A stretch of DNA of 64,000 nt from Nodosilinea sp. FACHB-141 (lineage in GTDB: Bacteria; Cyanobacteriota; Cyanobacteriia; Phormidesmidales; Phormidesmidaceae). Positions 27,344-36,769 of the stretch are shown here, one piece after another. Within the stretch, counting starts at the first letter, position 1; every line of letters starts with the position of its first letter. The stretch lies in assembly GCF_014696135.1 (NCBI RefSeq), contig NZ_JACJPP010000021.1:62001-126000 (forward strand), written 5' to 3'. Made by a program: the position numbers and the translations under genes. The notes under the pieces are model-generated. The model saw only the letters and a list, made by a program, of their open reading frames with translations. It was not told the origin of the DNA and did no database searches.

Positions 27344-28465
27344 ATGATTGTTAAAGAGCTAGATCCTCTCGCCCCTAACGCCAATAAGCAGATGCAGGCG
27401 GGGCACAGGGCTGAAGAACAGATGGCGTTTTACCTGCGCCGGGCATTTGGCGAAGATCCCAAAATCAAGGTACTAAACGGATTGCGGCTAGAGCGCCGGG
27501 GAGAGGTGGCCCAAATTGACCATCTGCTGATTAGCACCCACGGCTTTATTTTGATCGAGAGTAAGAGCGTCACCACACAAATCCGGGTCAATGAGCAGGG
27601 GGAGTGGTCGCGCCAGGTGGGGTCAGTTTGGCAGGGCATGCCATCTCCTCTCCTGCAAGTTGAGCGTCAGGCAGAGTTGCTCAAGGCCCTGTTAAACGAC
27701 CACGTTGATCAGTTCTTCCGCAAGGTGCTAACGCTCCAACTCACCTTTGCCTCAGTTCCCTTTGATGGGCTGGTGGCTATTTCTGACATTGGGGTGATTC
27801 AGCGGCCTCCCGGTTTTGCTACTCAGCAGGTACTCAAAGCCGATCAGATCACTAAACGAATTCAGGAAATGCATGCTGCCTATCGTCGGGCCAGCAGTTT
27901 ATTCTCCCTCAACGTGAGGGATGCCGGGGCCGAATTTAACGACAGGAAAGTAACCAACCTGGCGGAGTTCTTGCTGCAACAGCACAGTCCCCAAACCCAG
28001 CTGCCTCCTCTAGAGGTTCCTACAGCGTTGCTCAGTTCTGTAGAACCGCCATCTATTTCGAGATCTAAGCAGGTTGTTCTTCCTGTCGCCAAACCTCAGT
28101 CTGATCGGCCACCCTTACCCCAGTCTCAAATGGCACCAGCTCCAGTTATCCTCAAGAGCTCTGCCCCGACTACCGTTAAACCCCAGCCACGGCCAGTTCT
28201 CTCACCCCAACCTCAAGCATCTGTTCCATCATCTGCTGGAGCCGCTTTGGTTCCTGCCTGTCGCACCTGTGGCAGCAGCCACTTAACAATTGTGTATGGC
28301 AAATATGGCTACTACTTCAAGTGTGCCGATTGTGAGGGCAACACGCCGATTAAAGTAACCTGCGCCAATGGCGAAAAAGCCAAAATTTCAAAGCAAGGAC
28401 GGGAGTTTTATCTAGTGTGCCAGGACGCACCACAACCCCAACTCTTTTACATCAATCCGACTTAA
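27344..28465 (+). CDS. NERD-domain protein with C-terminal zinc ribbon
   Basis: This 373-residue protein begins with a NERD (nuclease-related) domain, about residues 20-140. It carries the nuclease-like motifs GHRAEEQMAFYLRR, EVAQIDHLLIS (Asp) and ILIESKS (Glu-x-Lys), the pattern of PD-(D/E)XK enzymes. A proline/glutamine-rich linker (about 215-300) leads to a C-terminal zinc ribbon with CRTCGSS and FKCADCEG, similar to the zinc fingers of topoisomerase I. This suggests a DNA- or RNA-binding nuclease of unknown role, possibly in defence or repair. It stands alone, with no methylase or helicase partner next to it. Confidence 0.8.
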   Translation: MIVKELDPLAPNANKQMQAGHRAEEQMAFYLRRAFGEDPKIKVLNGLRLERRGEVAQIDHLLISTHGFILIESKSVTTQIRVNEQGEWSRQVGSVWQGMPSPLLQVERQAELLKALLNDHVDQFFRKVLTLQLTFASVPFDGLVAISDIGVIQRPPGFATQQVLKADQITKRIQEMHAAYRRASSLFSLNVRDAGAEFNDRKVTNLAEFLLQQHSPQTQLPPLEVPTALLSSVEPPSISRSKQVVLPVAKPQSDRPPLPQSQMAPAPVILKSSAPTTVKPQPRPVLSPQPQASVPSSAGAALVPACRTCGSSHLTIVYGKYGYYFKCADCEGNTPIKVTCANGEKAKISKQGREFYLVCQDAPQPQLFYINPT

Positions 28466-28610
28466 TGAACGAGGCGCATAACCAATACGCAGTGCAATGA
28501 CACTTGCAATCAGTTGCTTAGCCAAGCGGTCGCCATATAGGTGTCTCCCCGCGGAAGGATGGCAAAGCTAGATCCCGTACCTAAGCTTAAGGCATTGTAT
28601 GGGAGGCATT

Positions 28611-28994
28611 ATGGGCGTTCGCAAGCGGATATTTATACTGAGTTCTGCGATCGGCGCTGGTATTGTCACTATCGCCATTGGGCTCATTCTTTGGAGCACC
28701 ACCCTATCCCCAGCCAGCCAAGCCAAGGGTGTCGGGGTTGAGCCAGCGCCTATTCAGCTTGAGCAGGCTGCCAACCAAGCAGAGGACCTCTCAAAGGATG
28801 TCTACAGCGGGCTTGACACTACTAAAGAGATTATCGGTAAGACTGAACCCCGCAACCAAGCTATTGAGCGTGGCCGAGACGCCGCTAGCCAAAAAATGAA
28901 GGAACTGAGCGATCGCGCCCGTCAAGCAGAAGAGCCTGGGGAAGACGTACTGTCTGCTACCGACAAGCGAGTGCTCAAGCACATCACAGAGTAA
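28611..28994 (+). CDS. Small membrane-anchored protein of unknown function
   Basis: 127 residues from the ATG at 28611, chosen because GGGAGG lies just upstream of it; a start at 28599 would place that motif inside the gene. A hydrophobic segment (IFILSSAIGAGIVTIAIGLILW, about 6-27) serves as signal peptide or membrane anchor, followed by SPASQAKG, which could be a cleavage region. The remainder is a charged, helical, Ala/Glu/Lys/Asp-rich domain. No family recognised. It may be exported to the periplasm or thylakoid lumen. Confidence 0.65.
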   Translation: MGVRKRIFILSSAIGAGIVTIAIGLILWSTTLSPASQAKGVGVEPAPIQLEQAANQAEDLSKDVYSGLDTTKEIIGKTEPRNQAIERGRDAASQKMKELSDRARQAEEPGEDVLSATDKRVLKHITE

Positions 28995-29041
28995 GTTAGC
29001 AAACCCCAATACCAAAACTACGCTTCCTAAAAAACCATTTA

Positions 29042-29956
29042 TTAGGATTTAGGCAAGAGAAATTCAAGTGATTGGGGGGCAACGCTTACGTCAATAACGA
29101 TAGAGCCATCTGGCGAGGCTAAATTGTCCTTAGACAGAATTTTGTCATCAACGTGAATATCAAACCCTTCTCCCTGAATCTGTAAGTGTCGGCCCTGATA
29201 CTGCGTGAACGGGGCTAGATCACATTTGCCAGCTAAGCAGTCAGATAAGTAATTGGTAATCTTATCTTGCTCGCCCTCTCGCACCAGCACAACGGTCAAC
29301 AGCCCGTCATTGAGGCTAATATTTGGGGCAAGGTGGAGGTTGGGTCCAACATATTCGATGTTCATAACCTCCAGCAAAATATATTCGCCTGAAATATCTT
29401 GCCCATCTAAAGAAAGGGTTAGAGAGCGGGCAGGACATCGAGAAACCCGCTGTTTTAGCAGGTCTAAGACAGTTGCAAGTTCCTCTTCAGCAGTTGCCAC
29501 ATGCTTTAGATGACCGCTGTGCTCAACCTTAGACATGGTTCGAGCAAATAGTCCCATACCCAAACTTTCAATCAATTGAGTTGTGCCCCAGGCTCCGCTG
29601 GCGATCGCACTATCAAACTTGATGCGTGGCGCAGTAGCCCATCCCTCAACAAGCTGCTCCAGAGGAATGTCCATCAGGCCCAACGTTTTGGCAATATTAT
29701 TGGCTGTTCCCATGGGCAAGACAGCCATCGGAATATCTTGCCCGACCAAGCGTTGAGCCACCTGACCAACGGTGCCATCCCCCCCAGCAGCGATTACTAA
29801 GTCGCCAGGATTTTCCAAGGCAGCAACCCATTTGTCGTGTTTGGTCGACTGGTAGTTAACCTCATAACCAGACTGTTCAATTAGAAATAAAAGTACATCT
29901 TTGGAAGGGTGTTTATCATCGCCTGCCTTGGAATTATGAATCAGCGTAACTTTCAT
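29042..29956 (-). CDS. Diacylglycerol/lipid kinase family protein
   Basis: This 304-residue protein matches the DagK/YegS catalytic family, which phosphorylates diacylglycerol or related lipids with ATP. Key motifs are the N-terminal VTLIHNSKAGD, the signature VIAAGGDGTVGQVAQRL near residue 57, LPMGTANNIAKTLG and the later beta-sandwich domain with GEYILLEVMNIEYVGPNLHLAP. No membrane segment is present, consistent with a soluble, membrane-associating kinase. The lipid substrate cannot be told from sequence. The start MKVTLIHNS fits the family well. It is divergent from surE. Confidence 0.88.
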   Translation of the reverse strand: MKVTLIHNSKAGDDKHPSKDVLLFLIEQSGYEVNYQSTKHDKWVAALENPGDLVIAAGGDGTVGQVAQRLVGQDIPMAVLPMGTANNIAKTLGLMDIPLEQLVEGWATAPRIKFDSAIASGAWGTTQLIESLGMGLFARTMSKVEHSGHLKHVATAEEELATVLDLLKQRVSRCPARSLTLSLDGQDISGEYILLEVMNIEYVGPNLHLAPNISLNDGLLTVVLVREGEQDKITNYLSDCLAGKCDLAPFTQYQGRHLQIQGEGFDIHVDDKILSKDNLASPDGSIVIDVSVAPQSLEFLLPKS

Positions 29957-30071
29957 AAAAATTCTCTAAAAAGCCCAAAAACAAGATTTGAACAGTTTAG
30001 AACCTGTGGTTTTGCCATCCCTCGGCACAGAGGCAGATGGTAATAACCCTAGAGGAGGAAAAGAGGTTTAG

Positions 30072-30806
30072 ATGCGGATACTTATTGCTAACGACGACGG
30101 AATTTACAGCCCTGGTATTGCAGCCCTGGCAGAGGTAGCCGCAACCTTTGGCCAAGTGCGTATCGTCGCACCCGATGTAGAAATGTCTTCGGCGGGGCAC
30201 TCCATTACGGCTTCGCGCCCCCTCTCCTACAAGCGCACACCCCTGCGAGATTTTGAGGCCTACCGCGTCAACGGTACCCCCGCCGATTGCGTAGCACTAG
30301 GTGCTTACAACTGGGACAAAGTGGATGTAGTGCTGTCGGGTATCAATTTAGGCAGCAACTTAGGCAATGCAATGTGGCATTCAGGCACTCTTGCGGCGGC
30401 CAAGCAAGCAGTTCTGTTGGGGATGCGCGGCATTGCCCTCAGTGCGCCCGCGACTGAGAGTGAGCCCGATTTTGACCTACTAAAGCCCTACCTGGCAAAG
30501 GTTCTAGAGTTACTCTTGCCAGATCCAGACCTAGCCTTAGTCAACGTCAATTTTCCTAACCAGGCTCCTCAGGGCTTGCGCTGGACTCGCCAGTCGGTGC
30601 GACAGTACGACGGCCAGGTCATGCCTAGTAAGGATCCGATGGGGCGGCAGCACTTCTGGTTCACAGTGATACCGCTGGAGGCTCCTGAGGCCGGGACCGA
30701 TCGCTGGGCTGTAGACCAAGGCTATGTCTCGATGACACCCCTGCGCCTCGACCTAACCAATGAAGATGCCCTAGCTCAGGCACAGATAAGGCATCCCTGC
30801 GACTGA
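30072..30806 (+). CDS. surE: 5'-nucleotidase SurE
   Basis: This 244-residue metal-dependent phosphatase dephosphorylates nucleoside 5'- and 3'-monophosphates (survival protein family). The start RILIANDDGIYSPGI contains the paired metal-binding aspartates. GHSITASRPLSYKR, the RVNGTPADCVALG segment and VLSGINLGSNLGNAMWHSGT are all conserved. Purine-rich AGAGGAGG and a closer AGAGG precede the ATG. Length is normal. It converges with the exopolysaccharide acetyltransferase gene. Confidence 0.97.
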   Translation: MRILIANDDGIYSPGIAALAEVAATFGQVRIVAPDVEMSSAGHSITASRPLSYKRTPLRDFEAYRVNGTPADCVALGAYNWDKVDVVLSGINLGSNLGNAMWHSGTLAAAKQAVLLGMRGIALSAPATESEPDFDLLKPYLAKVLELLLPDPDLALVNVNFPNQAPQGLRWTRQSVRQYDGQVMPSKDPMGRQHFWFTVIPLEAPEAGTDRWAVDQGYVSMTPLRLDLTNEDALAQAQIRHPCD

Positions 30807-30881
30807 GTTCGAACTAGCACTGATAGTTACTTGGGCTCAGTTCGACAACAGAGGTTGGCAATAACGGGGCAAATTTCAGCC

Positions 30882-31490
30882 CTAGCCATTCACCATCTGA
30901 CGCGGCGCTACGGCACGGCAGGGGGTACCGTAGCAGATCTGCCCCGACGGCAAAGACTTCAATACGCTGCTGCGGGCTCCTACTACACTGTTGGCTCCTA
31001 CCGTTACCCCAGGGGCCACGAAGCAGTCGGTCGCTACCCAAGCACCGTTCTCAACGGTCACTGGCGCAACTATCAAGCCAAAGCGCGGGTCGTGAACGTC
31101 GTGGCTACCGGTGCATAAATAGCTTTTTTGTGAAATTACGCAGTGTTGGCCAATGGTGATCTGGGCCAGGCTATAGAGCACTACGTCATCCCCAATCCAG
31201 CTGTGGTCGCCGATACTCACATTCCACGGGTAGGTGAACCGAGCGGTAGGGCGAATCACCACACCCTGGCCAACAGTGGCCCCAAACTGACGCAGCAGCC
31301 AGCGCCTCGGTGCGTGGGAGGCATGGGGCGTGAGGGGAAATAGCACCGCCTGCAACAGCCACCACAGCAGAATGACGACCTTCGATCGCCCCGGTTTGTA
31401 CCACGACTGGTCGTAGGCATCGAGCCGTACCCAGGGGCGCTCGCCGCCGCTATCCAAAGGGCTATAACTAAAATCAGGGGGAGCCGTCAT
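30882..31490 (-). CDS. Left-handed beta-helix acetyltransferase (WcaF-like)
   Basis: This 202-residue hexapeptide-repeat acyltransferase is of the WcaF/colanic-acid type. It shows the VVIRPTARFTYPWNVSIGDHSWIGDDVVLYS repeat region, LCTGSHDVHDPRFG with the usual histidines, and VTVGANSVVGARSSVLKSLP near the end. It should O-acetylate a sugar during exopolysaccharide assembly in the cytoplasm. It is third in a minus-strand operon after two GT2 glycosyltransferases, 22 bases behind the second. Similar genes occur in cyanobacterial hormogonium polysaccharide (hps) loci, so a role in motility slime is plausible but not proven. Confidence 0.87.
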   Translation of the reverse strand: MTAPPDFSYSPLDSGGERPWVRLDAYDQSWYKPGRSKVVILLWWLLQAVLFPLTPHASHAPRRWLLRQFGATVGQGVVIRPTARFTYPWNVSIGDHSWIGDDVVLYSLAQITIGQHCVISQKSYLCTGSHDVHDPRFGLIVAPVTVENGAWVATDCFVAPGVTVGANSVVGARSSVLKSLPSGQICYGTPCRAVAPRQMVNG

Positions 31491-31512
31491 ATTCAGCCGC
31501 CATCAAGAGGTA

Positions 31513-32487
31513 TTAAGGGGCTGATTCTACCGAAATAATCGATGGCTGAACTACTGGCTGTGGTAGGGTCGCATTTTCTTTGGGAGTGACATTAAGCTGC
31601 CCGCCAAACTGCCTCAGCTCGAACAGTTTTACCCCAATCTGGTACTCATACTGGCTCAGCAGTCGCCCATAAATATAGCCCGCTCGCCCGTCTAAAAAGC
31701 CTAGCCGCAGTACATAAAACAGCACAAACCGCAGCAGCGGTTTAAAGGGCAACCGCACCCAAATTTTCTTGAGAAATCGCTTGCGCTGCACCGCATCGCC
31801 AAACAAATTTGCGCCGATAGTGCCGCCGTCACCCATGCCGGTGAGCAGGTTGTAGTAGACCTGGGCCTCCCAGTTGGAGTAGCGGTTGTGGCGGGCTAGC
31901 CAGTGGTACAGGTCGCGAAAGTCTTCGTGGAGCATGTCGTGCTTTAGATAGCCCACGGCACCTTCGACCATGACGTGCTCGTGCACTTCGTTATCGCCAG
32001 TGTTGGGAATATCGGCAGTTTGCAGATTTTCGTAGCGGCCCTTCTGGTGGCGAAACAGGCGCAGGTTCCAGTCGGGGTACTTGCCGCCGTGGCGAATCCA
32101 GGTACCCAAGAAAAACACGCGGCGGTTCAGGTAATAACCGTCAAACTCGTTCCGCTGAATGGCGGTAGTAATCTCATCCCACAGTTCTGGGGTAATGCGC
32201 TCGTCACAGTCGACAATGAGCACCCACTCGTGGCTAAAGGGCAAATTGTCTAAGGCCCAGTTTTTCTTTTTGGGCCAGTGGCCGTTGAAGTCAAACTGCA
32301 CCACCTTAGCCCCAGCAGCGGTGGCGATCTCGATGCTGCGATCGCTGCTGTTTGAATCCACTACAAAAATCTCCGCCGCCCGCTCTAGGCTGGCCAGACA
32401 GGCAGGCAGATTTTGCTCCTCATCCTTAGCCGGAATCAGCACAGAGATGGGGACTTTGGGGGTCGTCTTAACCATGGTGAATTCCAT
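31513..32487 (-). CDS. GT2 glycosyltransferase (WaaE/KdtX-like)
   Basis: This 324-residue GT-A enzyme shows SVLIPAKDEEQNLPACLASLE at the N-terminus, the DxD-type metal site VDCDER near residue 104, and downstream WNLRLFRH and HEHVMVEG typical of lipopolysaccharide-core-like beta-glucosyltransferases. It lacks N-terminal membrane segments, although RFVLFYVLRLGFL near residue 255 may touch the membrane. Start is either 32487 or the ATG at 32475. It lies in an operon with a second GT2 gene upstream and an acetyltransferase downstream, and likely adds a sugar to a secreted polysaccharide. Confidence 0.88.
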   Translation of the reverse strand: MEFTMVKTTPKVPISVLIPAKDEEQNLPACLASLERAAEIFVVDSNSSDRSIEIATAAGAKVVQFDFNGHWPKKKNWALDNLPFSHEWVLIVDCDERITPELWDEITTAIQRNEFDGYYLNRRVFFLGTWIRHGGKYPDWNLRLFRHQKGRYENLQTADIPNTGDNEVHEHVMVEGAVGYLKHDMLHEDFRDLYHWLARHNRYSNWEAQVYYNLLTGMGDGGTIGANLFGDAVQRKRFLKKIWVRLPFKPLLRFVLFYVLRLGFLDGRAGYIYGRLLSQYEYQIGVKLFELRQFGGQLNVTPKENATLPQPVVQPSIISVESAP

Positions 32488-32524
32488 TACGTGAGGGGTT
32501 TACTCAACAAACGCTAGGCGGTGC

Positions 32525-33472
32525 TTAGGGGCAGACCTTCGCCCCAGGGCGAGGCAATAGGTGGCGCAGACCGCCCACCACATAGCCCAATTGCCCGTAG
32601 GCGTAGACCAAATTTTCAAACCGCAGTGCTGGGTCAGACCAGTAGCGCAGAGTCTTAACCAGCCCCCGCAGAAGACACAAGCTTCGCACCCGCACCCGCT
32701 CTAGGGTTAGGGTGTGGCTGAGCTGCTCGCGGTAGCATTCGCTAATGCCCTGCCACCAGCTGCGGCGCAAAAACCAGCCCTGACGCAGTCGTTCGGGAGC
32801 CACGTTGTGGGCCACCTGGGCTTGGGGCACAAACAAAACCTCATGCCCAACGGCCAGGGCCAGCTGAGTCAGGTGCAATTCTTCGTTCGAGAGCAGGTTT
32901 TTGCCCACTCGACCGAGCTGCGGGTCAAAGCCGCCCACAGCCTCTAGAAAGCTTTTTTTGACGCCGTAGTTGAGCCCTCGAGGGGTTTGACCTGGGTTAG
33001 TGATGAGTCGCGTCGTAGTGCCCAAATCGTAGGCACCCAGGCTCTCAGAAAGCGTGGACGACAGCCAGCGAGGCGGGGTCATATCCTGGGGCCAGATCAG
33101 GCTGACGTAGCCGCCCGCGATCGCCGCCTTGGGGTGCTGTTCAAAGGCCGCCGCTAAGGCGACCAGCCAGTGAGGAGAGGCTTCGGCATCGTCGTCGAGG
33201 TAGGCAAGAATAGTACCCTTGGCGATCGCAGCACCCCGGTTTCGCGCTGCCGACAGCCCCAAGGTGCTCTCATACACATAGGTCAGCGTGGGATGAGATA
33301 GGTAGGTTTCTACCACGGCCCTGGTGTCATCCGTCGAGGCGTTGTCCACCACAATAATTTCGTAGGCAGCGTAGGTTTGCTCTAGCAAGCTGGCGATCGC
33401 TGCCCCCAAGTAGCAAGCCCGGTTGTGGGTACAAATAATGGCTGAAATCAGGGGTTGAGTCATCACCAACAC
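32525..33472 (-). CDS. GT2 glycosyltransferase
   Basis: This 315-residue inverting glycosyltransferase has a GT-A fold. Motifs are SAIICTHNRACYLGAAIASLLEQ, VVDNASTDDTRAVV, GLSAARNRGAAIAKG and the metal-binding YLDDDAEAS near residue 92, then GGFDPQLGRVGKNLLSNEELHLTQLA. It is first in the three-gene operon that continues with another GT2 gene (38 bases on) and a WcaF-like acetyltransferase. This resembles glycosyltransferases of hormogonium or other exopolysaccharide clusters. A start at Met4 (33463) is also possible. Donor and acceptor sugars are unknown. Confidence 0.88.
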   Translation of the reverse strand: MLVMTQPLISAIICTHNRACYLGAAIASLLEQTYAAYEIIVVDNASTDDTRAVVETYLSHPTLTYVYESTLGLSAARNRGAAIAKGTILAYLDDDAEASPHWLVALAAAFEQHPKAAIAGGYVSLIWPQDMTPPRWLSSTLSESLGAYDLGTTTRLITNPGQTPRGLNYGVKKSFLEAVGGFDPQLGRVGKNLLSNEELHLTQLALAVGHEVLFVPQAQVAHNVAPERLRQGWFLRRSWWQGISECYREQLSHTLTLERVRVRSLCLLRGLVKTLRYWSDPALRFENLVYAYGQLGYVVGGLRHLLPRPGAKVCP

Positions 33473-33620
33473 TATTGCTGTAGGGCTGCTAAACCAATAT
33501 CTTCCGCCTGTTCAAACACTGAAATGGGCAGCCTAGAACCGCGCTGATTCTAAACTGCCCATTTCAGTCTATAGACTACCGAAGCTTCCCGTCTGTGATG
33601 CGACGGACATCACCAACCAG

Positions 33621-34703
33621 TTACTGGCGGTAGCTAGGATGGGGTTGGTAATAGACCTTCGCCCCTTGGTCCGCCACATAGTGGCAGGCCCAAAACGATC
33701 GGGCAAAGCTTTTCCACACCGGTTCCTCAGAGCGGCGATAATAATCGCCCAAAATTGGCTTAATCGCCTCTGTTGCTGTCTTCAGGTGATAGTGGGGAAT
33801 AGCCAAGAAAATGTGGTGGGCCACGTGGGTGCCAATGTTGTGGTGAATGGGGTTGATAAACCCATAGTCACGGTCAATGGTCGACAGCGCCCCCTTGAGA
33901 AAGTACCACTCGTCCCCCCGATACCAGGGAATATCTGGCTCGGTGTGGTGCAAAAACGTCACCAAATCAAGCCACACGATAAACACCAGGTAGGGTGCTA
34001 TGTAGTAAGTTGCCAAAAACAACAGCCCCTGGGTTAATCCTACCCAGGCCAAAAACACGACCGTAGCCGACCAGCACAGAGTGCTCACCAGCACGTCACG
34101 CCGCTCAGAGGGACGAAACAACGGACTGCTGGGCATGAAGTGAGAGCCACTGCGCCCCGACGACCGAAAGAACAGATAGAACGGATAAGCAAACAACGCG
34201 CCGTAGAAACGCACCATCTTTTGCGCCCAAGGCATAGCTTGATAGGTCGACTCGTCCATCGGGTACCAGCTTTCGTCAGTGTCGATGTTGCCCGTGTTGG
34301 CGTGATGGGTGCGGTGGCTAATTCGCCAGCCGTGGTAAGGCACCAAAATAGGCGTGTGGGACAGATGACCGACCAGACTGTTGAGCCACTTGTAGCGAGA
34401 AAATGACCCGTGGCCGCAGTCGTGGCCAACCACAAAAAGAGCCCAGAACATCGTGCCCTGAGCCAGCCAAAATACTGGGAAAAATAGCCAAGAGTTAATT
34501 GCGTGGGCCACGGCATATAGCGCCGCAATAATCCCTAAATCTAAAAAGAAGTAGGCCAGCGACTTAAGCACGGAAGGCTGAAAACAATGGGCCGGAATCG
34601 CCGCCTTGAGATCTTGAAGGGTAAAGTCTAGCTCCTGGGCTGAGCGAACGTAGGCCGAAAATTCTGCGTCTGTAGCTCCTGGAGGAACACGATCTACTTG
34701 CAC
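33621..34703 (-). CDS. desB: Omega-3 (delta-15) fatty acid desaturase
   Basis: This 360-residue membrane enzyme introduces a double bond at the omega-3 position of lipid-bound acyl chains with ferredoxin-derived electrons. All three histidine boxes are present: HDCGH (94-98), HRTHH (130-134) and HVAHH (293-297). Sequence around them (HGSFSRYKWLN, HANTGNIDTDESWYP, STIDRDYGFINPIHH, KPILGDYYR) is very close to known DesB proteins, distinguishing it from DesA. Hydrophobic segments at about 48-90 and 205-250 span the membrane. Expression of desB is cold-induced in other cyanobacteria; nothing visible here decides regulation. Confidence 0.95.
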   Translation of the reverse strand: MQVDRVPPGATDAEFSAYVRSAQELDFTLQDLKAAIPAHCFQPSVLKSLAYFFLDLGIIAALYAVAHAINSWLFFPVFWLAQGTMFWALFVVGHDCGHGSFSRYKWLNSLVGHLSHTPILVPYHGWRISHRTHHANTGNIDTDESWYPMDESTYQAMPWAQKMVRFYGALFAYPFYLFFRSSGRSGSHFMPSSPLFRPSERRDVLVSTLCWSATVVFLAWVGLTQGLLFLATYYIAPYLVFIVWLDLVTFLHHTEPDIPWYRGDEWYFLKGALSTIDRDYGFINPIHHNIGTHVAHHIFLAIPHYHLKTATEAIKPILGDYYRRSEEPVWKSFARSFWACHYVADQGAKVYYQPHPSYRQ

Positions 34704-34995
34704 GAAAGTACCAATTTAACCATAGAGACGAACGCCCAGCTGCTTCCAAAAAAATGAGCGGGCGTTACACAGCTTAACTTTTCGCGGCATAAAATTCTAT
34801 CCCGCGATGGAGGAGCATAGTCAGTGAGTTAAAGCAATCTTTCTGCTTAGCTGGAGAAGGAAGGGTAGGTTGAAGTTCTGAGACTGTCTGTTGAGATTAC
34901 AGATAGATGGACTTTATTGCGCGATCGCGAAGCAAGTGCTGTGCCCTCAACCTCTCCAAGCGGGGCGATCGCCGATCTCAACCCGGCAGCAGTCC

Positions 34996-36621
34996 TTACT
35001 TAGGGCGCTCCTCTACCCACACCGACACCGAGCCACCATTGCAGCGAAACTCCGCCCAGCCGTCGCCATTGGTCGTGATAGTTTGAGAAGTATGCCCAGT
35101 CAAGTCGTAGAACGTGGTGTTGGGCTTACCCACCTCCATCCACTTGGTGCCTTCTGATCCATTGCTCAGCAGCACTGCCATGGCGTGGGGGTGGCCATCA
35201 GAGCCGAGCCGCGTCCAGCCCACAACATTGGGATGGTCAAAATAGTCGTACTGGGGGCCATAGGCAAAGTGCTGGCGGCCAATCAGCAATCGATCCAAAA
35301 TCTCCCGATGCGAGTCCATCCAGATCTCGTACTCGTTGCCATCACGTCCCTTATCCACATAGTGGGCACCGTAATAGTCGCAGTAGAAAATACAGGGATA
35401 GCCTTCGTCTCGCAGCAAAATCATGGCGTAGGCCAGGGGCTTAAACCACGATTCCACCACAGACTCCAGGGCTTGTAGGGGCTGGGTGTCGTGATTTTCG
35501 ACCAGGGTAACGGCCAGCAGCGGCATCTCTTTAACCACGGTGTTGTCAAAGATAGTGCGCAGGTCATAGTTGTTGCCCGCCTTACTGGCTTGGTAAAAGT
35601 TGTGGTGTAGCGGCGCGTCAAATAGGTCGAGCTGCCCGCCCGAGTTGCCGGCATACCAACTCAGCGCCCCCAGGTCATAGGTCCAGTATTCGCCCACGCA
35701 AAACAGATCGCGCTGGGCATAGTGTTCCAAGTGGGCCAACCAATCCACAAAGAAGTCACCGCAGATGTGCTTGATAGCGTCTAAGCGAAACCCGTCTACC
35801 CCAATGTGGTCGAGCATCCACTCGCCCCAGTATTTCAACTCGCCGCTCACTTCAGGATGGTCAATATCTAGATCACAGCCCATCAGGTAGTCAAAACTGC
35901 CCCGTTCCCAACTCACCTTGTCTTCAAAGGTTTTGCCCTCAATTAGCCATACGGCTTTGTAGTCGGGTTCATAGCTGTTGTAGTCAACGCCGTCAAAGTG
36001 GTACCAATGCCACTTCATGCTTGAATATTTATCGCCTCGTCCGGGAAAGGTGAACTCTGTCCATGACTTGATCTGGCGCATTTCTCCCAGAGGACGGTGG
36101 CGATCGCTTGGATCCATCGGAATTGCCTTAAATTCCTCTTCACCATCGGCCGCCATTTTGTGGTTGAACACCACATCGGCGTAGACGTTAATCCCTAAAT
36201 CGCGGCAGGCTTTGACCGCTGCGACGTACTCATCCTTAGTGCCGTACTTCGTTCGCACTGTGCCCTTTTGGTCAAATTCTCCCAGGTCAAACAGGTCGTA
36301 AACTCCGTAGCCAACGTCATAGCACCCGCCAATGCCTTTGTAAGCAGGCGGTAGCCACAGAGCAGTAATGCCGGCGTTGGCGAGGGCCTCAGCCTCCTCC
36401 TTAACGCGGTTCCAGTGGCTACCATCAGCGGGGGTATACCAGTGGAAGTACTGCATCATAGTGCCGTTAAACTCCCCCCGCTTACGCCGACTCCGCAAGA
36501 TGTCGGCGTTAGCCTGCAGCCACTCCTGTAAAGACGTTTTAGCGGTTTCTGCTCCCTCTGGAGTGAGATTAGGGCCAATCGCCTTAAACCTATCCTTAAG
36601 CTGCCGAAAGGGATTAGACAT
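34996..36621 (-). CDS. Cytoplasmic alpha-amylase (GH13_5)
   Basis: About 541 residues from the ATG at 36621 (MSNPFRQLKDRF), preferred over a GTG nine codons upstream. This is a glycoside hydrolase family 13 alpha-amylase: GTMMQYFHWYTPADGSHWNRV, DVVFNHK, the nucleophile region GFRLDAIKHICGDF, the acid in FCVGEYWTYD and VENHDTQP. No signal peptide is present, so it works inside the cell, probably trimming glycogen or maltodextrins. This could feed or compete with the treZ-treY pathway elsewhere in the window. The C-terminal beta domain ends with GGSVSVWVEERPK. Confidence 0.93.
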   Translation of the reverse strand: MSNPFRQLKDRFKAIGPNLTPEGAETAKTSLQEWLQANADILRSRRKRGEFNGTMMQYFHWYTPADGSHWNRVKEEAEALANAGITALWLPPAYKGIGGCYDVGYGVYDLFDLGEFDQKGTVRTKYGTKDEYVAAVKACRDLGINVYADVVFNHKMAADGEEEFKAIPMDPSDRHRPLGEMRQIKSWTEFTFPGRGDKYSSMKWHWYHFDGVDYNSYEPDYKAVWLIEGKTFEDKVSWERGSFDYLMGCDLDIDHPEVSGELKYWGEWMLDHIGVDGFRLDAIKHICGDFFVDWLAHLEHYAQRDLFCVGEYWTYDLGALSWYAGNSGGQLDLFDAPLHHNFYQASKAGNNYDLRTIFDNTVVKEMPLLAVTLVENHDTQPLQALESVVESWFKPLAYAMILLRDEGYPCIFYCDYYGAHYVDKGRDGNEYEIWMDSHREILDRLLIGRQHFAYGPQYDYFDHPNVVGWTRLGSDGHPHAMAVLLSNGSEGTKWMEVGKPNTTFYDLTGHTSQTITTNGDGWAEFRCNGGSVSVWVEERPK

Positions 36622-36769
36622 AGCGACCCCCAGGGGAATAATTTCCACCAGAATAGGGGCAAACCCTAAGAGTTTGGTAAAAATTAGAGCTCAATTCCAG
36701 AAAACTCACGTTTCCCTAGCCTAATTACTAAGACCTTTTCCCACTGCCTCTCCCCCCTATGCAAACTGC

